From positions 3,844,001 through 3,908,000 of the forward strand of contig NZ_CP197418.1 of the NCBI RefSeq assembly GCF_052161655.1: a stretch of DNA of 64,000 bases, in the 5' to 3' direction. Below the pieces are notes generated by a model. It ran no database searches. It was not told the DNA's origin and saw nothing but the letters and a program-made list of their open reading frames with translations. Positions 42,463 through 52,001 of this stretch are shown piece by piece (position 1 is the stretch's first letter; each line of letters begins with the position of its first letter). This stretch comes from Novipirellula sp052161655 (GTDB lineage Bacteria > Planctomycetota > Planctomycetia > Pirellulales > Pirellulaceae). Both the position numbers and the translations under genes were made by a program.

Positions 42463-44462
42463 GCTGGATTTCAACGCTGACGCCATGGCATTGGGCACTG
42501 TTTTCGCTCATCCCGATCGGCATCATCCTGCTGTATTTCTTGAAACTGCGCCGTGAAGCGGTTGAGGTTCCGAGCACGTTTTTGTGGAAAAAGACGATCG
42601 AGGATCTGCACGTCAATAGCTTGCTGCAGCGACTACGGCGTAGCATTCTGCTGTTTCTACAGTTACTGATCGTCGCACTCGCGGCATTTGCAATGTTGCG
42701 TCCAGGCGTTCGTGGCGAAACATCCAGCCAAGGCCGCTTGGTGTTTTTGATCGACACCTCAGCCAGCATGCAGACGACCGACGTCGATGATGACGCCAAT
42801 CGTTTTGAACGGGCCAAACGATTGGTATCCGAACGGATCGAAGCGATGTCCGATAGCGAAACCGCAATGTTGGTCTCGTTCAGCGATCGTGCCGAGGTGT
42901 TACAGTCGTTCACGTCCGATCGTAACCGGTTGCGTGACGCGCTTTCGCGTGCCGAGGTGACCAACCGGCCGACCGATGTGCTCGGTGCATTGAAGGCAGC
43001 CGACGGACTGGCGAACCCGCGGCGGACCAGCCAAGCCGGTGATGTGAACGACGTGCAAGTCGCCGACGCGATGCCAGCGGATTTGTTGTTGTACAGCGAC
43101 GGAGGGTTCCAAACGGTAACCGAGTTTGACCTCGGGAATTTAACGCCAACCTACATCCCGATCGGTTCGGGCGATGTGACCAATTTGGCCATCACAGCGT
43201 TTTCCGCAGAACGAAACATCGAAAAGCCCGAGCAGGTTCAGATCTTTGCCACGATTTTGAATTTGGGCACGGACCAAGCTTCGGCAACCGCGACGTTGAC
43301 TCTGGACGACGAACTGCTTGATGCGTCGAGTGTCGATTTGCCTGTCGGTGAACAAGCGGGTTTGTCGTTTTCGATCGAAAGCGAAGAAGCCATCTCGTTA
43401 AAACTCGCGTTGGATATCAAAGACGATCTCGCGGTTGATAACGTTGCCTATGCGGCATTGACGCCGATGCGAAACGTTTCGGTGTTGGTGGTCACGCCGG
43501 GGAACACGCCTCTTGAAATTGCACTTTCGACCTCGAAGGCGGGCAAGATTTGCCAGTCCGAGTTTGTGCCGCCGGAATACATGTCCACAGATGCCTACAA
43601 ACAGCGGTCCGCGTCGGGTAACGATGACTTGATCATCTACGACCGATGTTCGCCTGAAACGATGCCACGCACCAATACGTTTTTCATTGGCGCGTTGCCG
43701 AGCAACAAAGTTTCCAACACCGATGGCACTCGCAGTGATGCATGGAAATGGAAAAGTGAACCATCCGGTGTTGCATTGATCGACATGGATCGCACCCATC
43801 CCTTGATGCGGTATTTGGAATTGTTTTCGTTGTTGATCTTCCAAGGTCGCTCGATGGAGGGCCCGGCCGGCAGCACGGAATTACTCGGTGCCGACATCGG
43901 CCCAATGCTGACGATCGCGCCGCGTGATGGATACCAAGATTTGGTGTTGGGATTTGAGTTGATCAGCAAAGACGCTGACGGTGCGACGCAGACCAATACA
44001 AATTGGTACGCCGAACGCTCTTGGCCTGTGTTTGTCTTGAACGTGCTGCGTTACTTAGCGGGAGCGGCCGAAGTCAGTGGAGCTCCCTCGTACACGCCCG
44101 GTGACACGGTGCGTTTGCGAGTCGAAAGTGCAATCAGCAACGTCGACGTGCAGCGATTAGGCGACAAACCCATTTCGATCCCGGTCGGTCCATCGGGAGT
44201 GACAGAGATCGTCGAGACCGATTCGCCTGGCAATTACCGTGTGAAATCGGGCGAGCGTATTGTCGATATGTTCTCGATCAACTTGTTTAACCGCAGCGAG
44301 AGTACGATCGCCGCATCTGAAAGCATCGAACTGGGCTACGAATCAGTCGAAGGCAAAGTCGCGGGAGTCGAAAAACGCCAAGAGTATTGGCGATGGTTAT
44401 TGCTCGGCATGTTAGCTATTCTGGCGACCGAATGGTGGGTGTTCGGACGCCGAGTCGGATAG
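42459..44462 (+). CDS. BatA-like membrane protein with von Willebrand A domain
   Basis: The 667-residue protein has the BatA N-terminal region (LIPIGIILLYFLKLRREAVEV, then LQLLIVALAAFAMLRPGV), followed by a vWA domain with MIDAS Asp99-Thr-Ser-Ala-Ser103. The middle and C-terminal parts are beta-rich and end in a last membrane helix (WRWLLLGMLAILATEWWVFG). The geometry puts the vWA in the periplasm. It pairs with the DUF58 gene; an ISAzo13-like element begins directly after its stop. Confidence 0.88.
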   Translation: MSWISTLTPWHWALFSLIPIGIILLYFLKLRREAVEVPSTFLWKKTIEDLHVNSLLQRLRRSILLFLQLLIVALAAFAMLRPGVRGETSSQGRLVFLIDTSASMQTTDVDDDANRFERAKRLVSERIEAMSDSETAMLVSFSDRAEVLQSFTSDRNRLRDALSRAEVTNRPTDVLGALKAADGLANPRRTSQAGDVNDVQVADAMPADLLLYSDGGFQTVTEFDLGNLTPTYIPIGSGDVTNLAITAFSAERNIEKPEQVQIFATILNLGTDQASATATLTLDDELLDASSVDLPVGEQAGLSFSIESEEAISLKLALDIKDDLAVDNVAYAALTPMRNVSVLVVTPGNTPLEIALSTSKAGKICQSEFVPPEYMSTDAYKQRSASGNDDLIIYDRCSPETMPRTNTFFIGALPSNKVSNTDGTRSDAWKWKSEPSGVALIDMDRTHPLMRYLELFSLLIFQGRSMEGPAGSTELLGADIGPMLTIAPRDGYQDLVLGFELISKDADGATQTNTNWYAERSWPVFVLNVLRYLAGAAEVSGAPSYTPGDTVRLRVESAISNVDVQRLGDKPISIPVGPSGVTEIVETDSPGNYRVKSGERIVDMFSINLFNRSESTIAASESIELGYESVEGKVAGVEKRQEYWRWLLLGMLAILATEWWVFGRRVG

Positions 44463-44600
44463 TCGTTGATCGCTCGGGACGTGAAATGTATTACTGACGG
44501 ATGTCTATGCTAGCAAAGTCGCGGCGGGACAGGAATGGAAATTGCGGCCCATGTCTGGAGTGTTCAATCTATTTCACTTCAACATCCACGGAGGATGGAC

Positions 44601-45835
44601 ATGATTCAAAATGATTCATTACTGGCTCCTGAAAAGGAGGAACAAATCAAGGCGGTTTTCAACTCCCTTTCCGAGAAAAACAAGCGGCGTTACGCTGCCT
44701 CCCTGTCTTTGGCCCTGCCACATGGCGGGTGTGAGTATCTCAGTCAACTTCTAGGTTGTTCGCATTCCACTATCACTCGTGGGCGAGCTGAACTTGAGCG
44801 TCTTAGCAATGCAGACGACCCCGCAGAAGGTAGAGTCCGGAAGAAGGGGGCCGGACGACCAAAAAAGAAGAGGCTCATCCGGAGGTTCTCGATGAGTTAG
44901 ATGAGATTCTCGATGAGCGAACCGCAGGAAGCCCAACGGACTGTACCGTTCACTGGACTTGTCTTTCCATCAGCGAAATCACGAAACGATTGTGCGAGGC
45001 TTGCACTTCCATCTCTCGTCCTGTGGTGGCTCGTCTGTGTCGCGAGAGGAACCTCCGAAAGCGACAACAAGTCAAATCGGTGACCAAAGCTCCCAGCCGT
45101 AACCGTGATGAGCAGTTCGGCATTATTGATCAGATGCGAAAGCGGTTTCGCCGTACAAAAGACGCGGTTCTGAGTATCGACAGCAAACAGAAAGAACTGC
45201 TGGGTAACGTCCATCGACCGGGTGAAGTTCTTGCCGATGGTCCGATTGATGTGCTCGATCACGCGCTGCCTTCTTACGCCCAAGCGGAGGTGATCACCCA
45301 CGGGATCTACGCTCCACAACAGAATATTGCCCACATGAATCTAAACACCAGCCATGACACTGGAGCCTTTTCTTGCCATAGTCTGGGATGGTTTTGGAAA
45401 CACATCGGCCGCCAACTGTTCTCCACGGCTGATCGAATCCTTGTGCTGCTGGACTGTGGTGGGAGCAACAGCAATAAATCAAGTACTTTTAAGTGGCACT
45501 TGGGACGTTTGTCAGCTGAGTTCGGGTTACCAATTCAGGTGGCGCACTACCCGGTTTTTTGTTCCAAATACAACCCTATCGAACGTCGCGTTTTTCCGTG
45601 GGTCGAGCGGGCCTATAGCGGTCAGCTCTTTACAGCACTTCGGGAGATGGTCATGGCAATTGAATCCCGGGCCACAACCTCAACAGGGCTCGTGACAACC
45701 GGCCACATCATCCAAAAGTCATTTACGCCAGCATCACGGAAACAGATCCAACGCACCAAGGACCCTCCTGTAGAATACCTCACGGATCTGCCGGAATATA
45801 ACTACCGGCTTACACCAGAAATGCATCAACAATAG
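44601..45835 (+). CDS. ISAzo13-family transposase in two frames (-1 shift at 44861-44867)
   Basis: The first frame (44601-44900) encodes an N-terminal helix-turn-helix part (CSHSTITRGRAELERL) and GAGRPKKK, where it stops. In the -1 frame the protein continues without a break (EEAHPEVLDELDEILD, HWTCLSISEITKRLCEACTS) to the catalytic part, with DDE candidates in VLSIDSKQKELLG, LVLLDCGGSNSN and YNPIERRVFPWVERAY. Both halves are family-typical and free of stops, so the shift is likely a programmed -1 frameshift. The alternative is a recent frameshift mutation that has inactivated the copy. Start 44601 follows GGAGG at 6 nt. Confidence 0.85.
44861..44896 (+). promoter_or_regulatory. -1 frameshift site: slippery A AAA AAG with downstream stem-loop
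   Basis: In the zero frame (CCA AAA AAG) the heptamer AAAAAAG at 44861-44867 is the classic bacterial -1 slippery sequence, as in dnaX and some IS elements. A 6-bp stem CTCATC/GATGAG (44874-44879 with 44891-44896, loop of 11 nt) begins 6 nt downstream, the usual distance for a stimulator. The loop holds GGAGG, a possible internal ribosome-binding site, though no start codon of the -1 frame follows it closely. Confidence 0.7.
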
Positions 45836-45902
45836 ATTTCACGTCCCCCGCGATCATTACGTTGGATCGCGGAGCGATCCACGACATTGATTCCAACGTT
45901 CG

Positions 45903-47357
45903 TCAATAACGGTAGTCGGCGCCATCGCGACTTCGCTGGCAACTCGCTTCGATTTCGGCTAGCTTTTGACTCAGAGCCGAAAATCGTTCTGGCGATGTTG
46001 CCGCCAGATCGTTTTGCTCGTATGGGTCTTCGCTGAGATCGAACAAACGAATCTTGCCGTCTTTCTTCGCTTCTTGCAGCAATTTCCAATTCCCCGAAAT
46101 GATTGCCTTCCCATCAATCCCACCTTGCAGACGACGATAACCGAAGAATAGCTCTCGCTCTTGCGTCTTGACCTTTTCCGTCAATAGCGGCATCAGATTG
46201 ATCCCGTCGATCGGCAGCGAAGACTTGATTGCCGACTCGACCTGACAGGCATTTGCGATGGTGGGCAAAAAGTCCACAGTCGAACAACGCACATCGGTCG
46301 TCGTGCCGGCCGGGATCACGCCAGGCCATTCTGCACAGGCCGGAACCAACAACCCGCCTTCGTACATCGTGTGTTTGTGTCCATGAAACGGACCCGCCGA
46401 CGCGACACCCTTTTTGGCCAGACTATCAGCAGGGCCGTTGTCACTACAGAACAAGACGAGCGTCCGTTTCTCGATGCCGAGTTCACGCAGCTTGGTACGC
46501 AAGCGACCAATCTGCTCGTCCATCGCGGTAATACAGCCGTAGTAGTTCTGCCGCGAGCTGCCGAATTTCTTGTAGCGTTTTTTGTATTCTTCACCCGCTA
46601 CCACCGGTTCGTGTGGGGCGTGGAACCAAACCGTTGCGAGAAAAGGCTTGTCCTTGCTGGCTTCGATAAACGGGATCACGCGATCCATGATGATACGACT
46701 ATCGTCGCCCTCCATATTCTCGGCAACATCGTTTCCATCTTGGACATAGGGCAAACCGCCTTTCCATGGTTTGCCTTGCTCGTTCCCCCAACTGCTCCAG
46801 CCCTCGGGTGTCACCGTTGGGTTCCATGTGGGCACGGCGCTTGTGGTGGCAAAATAGTGATCGTACCCATGGTGCGATGGCGGCGAGTAAAACCCTCGCG
46901 TGCCAACGTCGTCTGGTTTGACCCAGCCGATATGCCACTTGCCAAAAAAGCCGCTTCGATAGTGTTTCTTTTTCAACAATTCGGGAATCGTCGTTTCTCC
47001 CACACGCATCCCACCGGTGTGTGCGGCGAGAATCCCATAACGAAACGGATACCTTCCCGTCAAGCAACTTCCGCGAGTCGGCGAGCATAGTGGAGCAGCG
47101 GCATAGAAGCGGTCCATCCGCATGCCACCCGCAGCCATCGCGTCGAGATTCGGAGTATGAATGTCTTCGTTGCCATTGAATCCGACATCACCCCAACCTT
47201 GATCGTCGCTCATCAGCATGATCACGTTGGGAGGCGTCGAATCGGTGGACGGTGTTTCGGTATCCGCTTTCGCTTGGCCTGTCACGCCAAGGCAAAGCAG
47301 GCCAACCGATAGCGACACGATGTGAACGACTCGGCGGTTCATTATGGGATGTTTCAT
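45903..47357 (-). CDS. Exported sulfatase (arylsulfatase type), formylglycine-dependent
   Basis: The 484-residue enzyme removes sulfate esters. It has a signal peptide (VSLSVGLLCLGVTGQAKA), the N-terminal metal-site strand PNVIMLMSDDQGWGDVGFNG and the formylglycine box Cys91-Ser-Pro-Thr-Arg95, with GSCLTGRYPFRYGI after it. LVLFCSDNGP and ELFFGYR mark the C-terminal region. The CxPxR box needs a formylglycine-generating enzyme, which is not in this window. Its ATG overlaps the stop of the second sulfatase by 4 bp, so both are read from one transcript started at 48859. Confidence 0.95.
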   Translation of the reverse strand: MKHPIMNRRVVHIVSLSVGLLCLGVTGQAKADTETPSTDSTPPNVIMLMSDDQGWGDVGFNGNEDIHTPNLDAMAAGGMRMDRFYAAAPLCSPTRGSCLTGRYPFRYGILAAHTGGMRVGETTIPELLKKKHYRSGFFGKWHIGWVKPDDVGTRGFYSPPSHHGYDHYFATTSAVPTWNPTVTPEGWSSWGNEQGKPWKGGLPYVQDGNDVAENMEGDDSRIIMDRVIPFIEASKDKPFLATVWFHAPHEPVVAGEEYKKRYKKFGSSRQNYYGCITAMDEQIGRLRTKLRELGIEKRTLVLFCSDNGPADSLAKKGVASAGPFHGHKHTMYEGGLLVPACAEWPGVIPAGTTTDVRCSTVDFLPTIANACQVESAIKSSLPIDGINLMPLLTEKVKTQERELFFGYRRLQGGIDGKAIISGNWKLLQEAKKDGKIRLFDLSEDPYEQNDLAATSPERFSALSQKLAEIEASCQRSRDGADYRY

Positions 47358-48859
47358 TTGATGATTTCACCTTCAGTCAGAGTGTCGATCCATTGAGCAT
47401 GCTGGGCTTTGATCTTATTCAATTCAGGGCGATCTGCCAGGTTATTCCACTCGTTTGGATCCTTGCTGTGGTCATAAAGTTCTTCGGATCCGTCGCGATA
47501 GCGAATGTAACGCCATTTTTCCGAGCGAACGGTATGGTTACCCGCTGTCGTCGATGTCAAAGCAGGTCGATTCCATGAGGCATCGGGGTTTACCAACAGT
47601 TCACGAAAGCTCAGGCCTTGCAGTTGTGCAGGAGGCTCAAGATTGCAAAGTTCGGCGAGCGTCGGAAAGATGTCGATCAATCCAACCGTGCGGTCACACG
47701 TGCTTCCATCAGCGGACATTCCGGGCACATGTACCGCAAGAAAGCTGCGCGTGGATTCTTCCCATGGCATCCATTTTCGCCAGTGGTGTTTTTCGCCGAG
47801 ATGCCAACCATGATCGGACCAAAGCACCACAATCGTGTTGTTGGCATAGCCGCTGTCTCGCAGATGCGACAGAACTTGCCCGATGCAATCGTCGGTCAAC
47901 GCCACACAAGCGTGATACGCATGTACTAGTTCACGCCGATAGGTAGGGCTGTACTGATCCACCGCGTCGTCAGCGATCAGATCACTGCGGTCAAGAACCC
48001 ACCGCCGTCCAATCTCAGGAACATCATCTAAGTCGTTTTCAAGCACGACCGGTATCGTCAGTTTTTCACGATCGAACTGGTCGAAATATCGCTTCGGTGC
48101 GGTCATCGGGGTGTGAGGCTTATAGAAGCCCAACGCCAGAAAGAATGGTTTGTCGTGTTTTTGATCCAACTGCGTCTTGGCCCACGCTGCGACTTGTTCG
48201 TCGGGCATTTCGCCTGGCTCGACGTCCAACGCAGCCCACGCCAACGAATCCTCTGCCCGATCGCCGAAACGCTCCGTGAACTGTCTGCCGTTGGGCGGTT
48301 CAGGTCCCCATCGCAATGTCTTGGGCCCAACCGTATCCCAGTAGGCCTTTTTGCCATGGTCGTTGTGATAGATCTTGCCCATGCACATCGTTCGGTAACC
48401 GTTCTGCTGAAACCACACTGGCATCTGCATGGCAGATCGATAAACCGAACCCGCACGCTTAAGACTGTTTCCATAGATCCCGGTCGTGGATGCATACATC
48501 CCTGTCAGAACTGAGGTGCGTGATGCGTTGCAAAGTGCGACTTGGCAATGAGCGTTGCGAAACAGCACGCTATGCTTTGCAAAGTCGTCCATGTTTGGCG
48601 TTTGGGCATCGGGATTCCCGCCCAGGCATCCCACCCAATCATTCAAATCGTCGACAGCGATAAACAGGACATTCGGAGGTTGGTCGGCAACGATCTCGGC
48701 TTTCTGCGGCTTCGCTCCGGAGTCATCGGCTCGTGAATCAGGCAACGCCCAACCGCCATAGCCGCTGGCCAAGGCAAGCCAAACCATTAGGAAGCGTGCC
48801 ACGAAGAATCTCGGTCGATTCCATGCACCACGGTGAATGTCGTTGCTAAAAAGAGTCAT
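47354..48859 (-). CDS. Exported sulfatase, iduronate-2-sulfatase-like, with CxAxR box
   Basis: The 501-residue protein has a signal peptide (FLMVWLALASGYGGWA) and the sulfatase strand NVLFIAVDDLNDWVGCLGG. The active-site box is Cys110-Asn-Ala-Ser-Arg114 (CNASRTSVLTGMY), a CxAxR variant rather than the canonical CxPxR. Later marks are VLWSDHGWHLGEKHHWRKW and the VPGMS region, typical of the iduronate-2-sulfatase-like group. It is the first gene of the two-gene sulfatase operon; the substrate is probably a sulfated sugar from algal material, judged by the divergent glycoside hydrolase. Confidence 0.93.
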   Translation of the reverse strand: MTLFSNDIHRGAWNRPRFFVARFLMVWLALASGYGGWALPDSRADDSGAKPQKAEIVADQPPNVLFIAVDDLNDWVGCLGGNPDAQTPNMDDFAKHSVLFRNAHCQVALCNASRTSVLTGMYASTTGIYGNSLKRAGSVYRSAMQMPVWFQQNGYRTMCMGKIYHNDHGKKAYWDTVGPKTLRWGPEPPNGRQFTERFGDRAEDSLAWAALDVEPGEMPDEQVAAWAKTQLDQKHDKPFFLALGFYKPHTPMTAPKRYFDQFDREKLTIPVVLENDLDDVPEIGRRWVLDRSDLIADDAVDQYSPTYRRELVHAYHACVALTDDCIGQVLSHLRDSGYANNTIVVLWSDHGWHLGEKHHWRKWMPWEESTRSFLAVHVPGMSADGSTCDRTVGLIDIFPTLAELCNLEPPAQLQGLSFRELLVNPDASWNRPALTSTTAGNHTVRSEKWRYIRYRDGSEELYDHSKDPNEWNNLADRPELNKIKAQHAQWIDTLTEGEIIK

Positions 48860-49214
48860 AGGGTCACATCGACGGATTAGGTATGCGGGTCAGAATCAAG
48901 CGGCGGCGAGAATGCTGATCGATAGTATGAACGAAACTGTTGACAAGTGCCGCTACGACAATTTATTTTCCGTTGCTCACCGGTGGACGGTTGTCGATCC
49001 TCTTTGGCACCCGCGTTTTTCATTTCTAATTCCCTAATTTGGAATCAATCCAACGACAGCACGACATCCGGAGCGGGTTCGAAACGGAGCTCGTGGACTC
49101 TTGCGTCGAGTTCGTCGCGGACTACCTTAATTGCTGTCAGCTTTTCGGCTCGTTCTCCTTCATCGTTGGCCCGGTCGGCTGTCGTTTTTACTCGATTTTC
49201 AAGGTCAGCCGTTT
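48860..49214. other. Divergent promoter region of sulfatase and glycoside hydrolase genes
   Basis: No strong gene was seen. A 60-codon minus-strand frame (49045-49227) has fair composition but no recognisable match and overlaps the hydrolase start. The region should hold promoters for both divergent units. Confidence 0.5.
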
Positions 49215-50606
49215 TTGAAGACTGCATTCCGAACTGTTTTCGTGGCCGCCTCGTTGGTGTTGTTGTCGCCTCTGCATTCTGGGGCGGAAACGATCACCGT
49301 CAAAGCGAAAGCAAAACCACCGCACCGCTGGAAAGAACGCCCGACCCGGTCGGTGGGCTCATTGGAAAACTATCGAGCTCGCACGATTCAATGCAATCAG
49401 TACGGCAGCCGTCTCGACCAGCAAGAAGAGCACACCGGATTTTTCTATACCCTTGAAAAGGATGGTCGTTGGTGGATCATCGATCCTGATGGGTTTCGTC
49501 ACATCAACCGTGGCATCGTGTCGGTCAGCATTGGAACAGGCCCAGCCCAGCGAAAGGCGTTTGATCAGAAATTTCGAAGTGAATCCGATTGGGCGAAGCG
49601 GACGGTCACGCTACTTCGTGATCATGGTTTCACTGGAACCGGCGCTTGGACGAACGATGAACTGATTCAAAACGCCAGCGATGGAGTTTCGTACTGCGTC
49701 AACTGGAATTTCATGACCACATTTAGCAAAGGGCGAACAAAGCGTGGCTCGGGGCATGCCAATTATCCCGAAAACTGTATATTGGTCTTTGATCCAGGAT
49801 GGGAAGCGTTTTGCACCAAACATGCCCGCCAGCAGATCGCTCGGTACAAAGAGGATCCCAATCTGCTTGGCCATTTTTTTGATAACGAGCTGCCGCTGAA
49901 ACCAGGAATGATTGATCGTTATCTTCGGCTCGATGAAAAAGATCATGGATATCTTGCCGCGATTTCCTTTCTGAAAAATCAGCATGGCCAAGACGCAACG
50001 GTTGACGATTTGACGGCAACCGATCGCTATAAGTTTGATGAACTGGTGATGGAAAAGTACATCGGCACAGTTGCTAGAGCGATCAAGAGTGTCGATCCCA
50101 ACCACATGTTGCTCGGTCCAAGGCTGTATTCCAGTAACGCGTCACTGCATGTCGTCGGCAAGTATGTGGATGCGTTCTGTTACAACCTCTACTCACAATG
50201 GTCACCCGCACCGAAAGCCAGTGCGCTTGCGGCGGAGGTGGGCAAGCCGCTCATCGTTACGGAATACTATGCCAAAGGGATGGACGCGGTTGGCCTTACC
50301 AACCAGAGCGGTGCGGGATGGTGCGTGCCGACCCAAGCGGACCGTGGGTTGTTCTATCAGAATTTTTGTCTCGATTTGATGCAATCGAAAATATGTGTCG
50401 GCTGGCATTGGTTCAAGTATCAAGACAACGACCCCACCGACACCAGCAAAGATCCGTCCAATCTGAATTCCAACAAGGGAATTCTCGACAATCATTATCA
50501 GCCCTACGTGCCACTGCTGGATCAGATGAAGGAACTAAATAACGATGTCTATTCCTTGATCGACTATTTCGACAATCAGGCGACGATATCGGGTACGGGC
50601 AAGTAG
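49215..50606 (+). CDS. Exported glycoside hydrolase, agarase-like (clan A type barrel)
   Basis: The 463-residue protein has a signal peptide (FRTVFVAASLVLLSPLHSGA). The sequence DGRWWIIDPDGFRHINRGIV is typical of agarase-like enzymes (GH50/GH86-type and relatives). Two glutamates fit the acid/base and nucleophile: Glu225 in FFDNELPLKPG and Glu350 in LIVTEYYAKGMD. GWHWFKYQDNDPTD lies near the barrel end. It stands divergent to two sulfatases, which fits a marine sulfated galactan target. The start is a TTG at 49215 directly before the signal peptide; an upstream TTG at 49131 is less likely. The GH family number is my guess. Confidence 0.8.
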   Translation: MKTAFRTVFVAASLVLLSPLHSGAETITVKAKAKPPHRWKERPTRSVGSLENYRARTIQCNQYGSRLDQQEEHTGFFYTLEKDGRWWIIDPDGFRHINRGIVSVSIGTGPAQRKAFDQKFRSESDWAKRTVTLLRDHGFTGTGAWTNDELIQNASDGVSYCVNWNFMTTFSKGRTKRGSGHANYPENCILVFDPGWEAFCTKHARQQIARYKEDPNLLGHFFDNELPLKPGMIDRYLRLDEKDHGYLAAISFLKNQHGQDATVDDLTATDRYKFDELVMEKYIGTVARAIKSVDPNHMLLGPRLYSSNASLHVVGKYVDAFCYNLYSQWSPAPKASALAAEVGKPLIVTEYYAKGMDAVGLTNQSGAGWCVPTQADRGLFYQNFCLDLMQSKICVGWHWFKYQDNDPTDTSKDPSNLNSNKGILDNHYQPYVPLLDQMKELNNDVYSLIDYFDNQATISGTGK

Positions 50607-50806
50607 GTGTTTTCAGTTGTTCGCACTTACCAAAACTAGCGTTCGACTGGATGGATTTCGACAGAACACCCCCCTACAAAGACAGCATTTAAGAACTGCG
50701 AGATCTCTCCGCAGGCGGCCGACGAAGGGTTCTGCGATTGCGAATGCTTCTGCTACAATACGGTTCGTCACCAACTCACTTTTCCCCATTCGGGTGAAAC
50801 GCATCC

Positions 50807-51760
50807 ATGTTCGCTGCACCGCACTTTCGCTTCGCCCTGCTAACGATCGTCGTCTTGTCGCTATCGGCCGGCACAGACGCCCAAGAGCGGCGGGCACCGA
50901 AGCCGACGTTTAGTGAAGGCGATACTCGCGGCGTTTTCTTTGATTCACTCGATGAAGCGTTCCGTGACAAGCGTCCCACATTGGCGACGATTCGCAAAGC
51001 ATCCTCGGCCGCTGCGGTTGCTGCCGTGGCGTCCAGCGATGCAGGTGAGATTGAAGAAGCCGGCTCCGGCGGTGGAGGTTGGGCCAAGTTGATCGCTCCG
51101 AATTCGCTCGAAGACGAAATCAAGCGATTGAAGCTTCACTATGACGAAGTGGTCTCGACTCCCGGAGCGTTTAAAGGGGGCGGTTACCAAGATGCGCGTT
51201 TGGACTTGTCGATTCTGGCAACACTGTTTGCGATCATCAACGACTACGCCGGCGACGTACGCTGGAAAGACCAGGCAGCGGCCGCTCGTGATTTGATTGC
51301 GCGAACGGCGTTCAATTGCAAGGCTGGTTCGGCTCAGGTCTATAACGAAGCAAAATTGCGAAAAGCTGACTTGCAAGACTTGGTTGCTGGCAGCGGGCTG
51401 GCCAATCGCGACGCCGAGCCGGATAACGACTGGTCGATGATTGTCGACCGATCGCCATTGATGGAGTACGCCGAATTGCTGAAAGACAAGTTGAAGCAGG
51501 CGAGTCGCGACAAGAAGTCGACCGAAGAGAACGCCGAGCAAATCCGGCGCGACGCGCAACTTCTAGCTTCGGTTGGCAAGGTGTTGACGAAAGAGGGGCT
51601 GGATGATGCCGAGGATGACGAGTACGTGATGCTCAGCAACAAGATGTCGACAGCTGCCACGGCGATCGCAACCGCGATGGAATCCAAGACGTATGAAATC
51701 GGCCCTCTCGTCGGCGCCGTCACCCAAAGCTGTGACGCCTGCCACGAACAATACCGTTAG
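50807..51760 (+). CDS. Exported helical protein with C-terminal cytochrome c'-like haem motif
   Basis: The 317-residue protein has a signal peptide (FALLTIVVLSLSAGTDA). The C-terminal ending VTQSCDACHEQYR is the haem-binding CxxCH placed near the C-terminus, as in cytochrome c' (class II). Long helices before it (YAELLKDKLKQASRD, MSTAATAIATAMESKTYEI) fit a four-helix bundle. The first 100 residues hold an Ala/Gly-rich linker (ASSAAAVAAVASSDAG) and are unrecognised. It probably sits in the periplasm as a single-haem protein. Confidence 0.8.
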   Translation: MFAAPHFRFALLTIVVLSLSAGTDAQERRAPKPTFSEGDTRGVFFDSLDEAFRDKRPTLATIRKASSAAAVAAVASSDAGEIEEAGSGGGGWAKLIAPNSLEDEIKRLKLHYDEVVSTPGAFKGGGYQDARLDLSILATLFAIINDYAGDVRWKDQAAAARDLIARTAFNCKAGSAQVYNEAKLRKADLQDLVAGSGLANRDAEPDNDWSMIVDRSPLMEYAELLKDKLKQASRDKKSTEENAEQIRRDAQLLASVGKVLTKEGLDDAEDDEYVMLSNKMSTAATAIATAMESKTYEIGPLVGAVTQSCDACHEQYR

Positions 51761-51789
51761 AGTGCAAATCTAAAGTTGCTTCTGTTCTT

Positions 51790-51857
51790 GTGAGCCGTGG
51801 GCCGTAAGGCACCGGGTAATGGCGTGGGACCCGGCCGCTCACGCGTCACGGCTCACT
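51790..51857. repeat. Dispersed repeat family A, copy 3
   Basis: It is nearly identical to the 24130 copy: starts GTGAGCCGTGGGCCGTAAGG and ends CGCGTCACGGCTCACT. It lies just past the c'-type protein gene and before the IS481 element. Confidence 0.85.
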
Positions 51858-51919
51858 AAACCGACAGCCCGCGGTTAGCGCTCTCGGCTCAGGTGCGTAG
51901 GGCCGGTTCCTTGTATAGA

Positions 51920-51965
51920 CCGGAGACATGGGTGGCGCTTTTCCGGAGACATGGGTGGCGCTTTT
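51920..51965. repeat. Tandem duplication of the IS481-like left end
   Basis: A 23-bp unit starting CCGGAGACATGGGTGGCGCT occurs twice, back to back (51920-51942 and 51943-51965), with no mismatch. The right end of the element carries one inverted copy of the core GACATGGGTGGCGCTTT at 53245-53261. Confidence 0.88.
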
Positions 51966-52001
51966 TTACAGTAATCATACTTGTTCCTTTTAGGAGCAAG
52001 T

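Larger units (their letters stand above)
44476..45847 (+). mobile_element. ISAzo13-like insertion sequence, about 1.37 kb
   Basis: The ends share GGGACGTGAAAT (44476-44487) and ATTTCACGTCCC (45836-45847). The similarity extends outward and inward to a 24-nt inverted repeat with three mismatches (44468-44491 and 45832-45855, outer GATCGC/GCGATC). The exact edges and any target duplication are not clear. The body is filled by a two-frame transposase gene. Confidence 0.8.

Noticed and set aside
44469..44600. An earlier start (44535) for the ISAzo13-like transposase
   Set aside because: The ATG at 44601 has GGAGG at 6 nt spacing, and the extra residues have no family similarity.
49045..49227. 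60-codon minus-strand frame upstream of the sulfatases
   Set aside because: It has a charged helical composition and could be a remnant, but there is no start signal or family similarity and it overlaps the hydrolase start.
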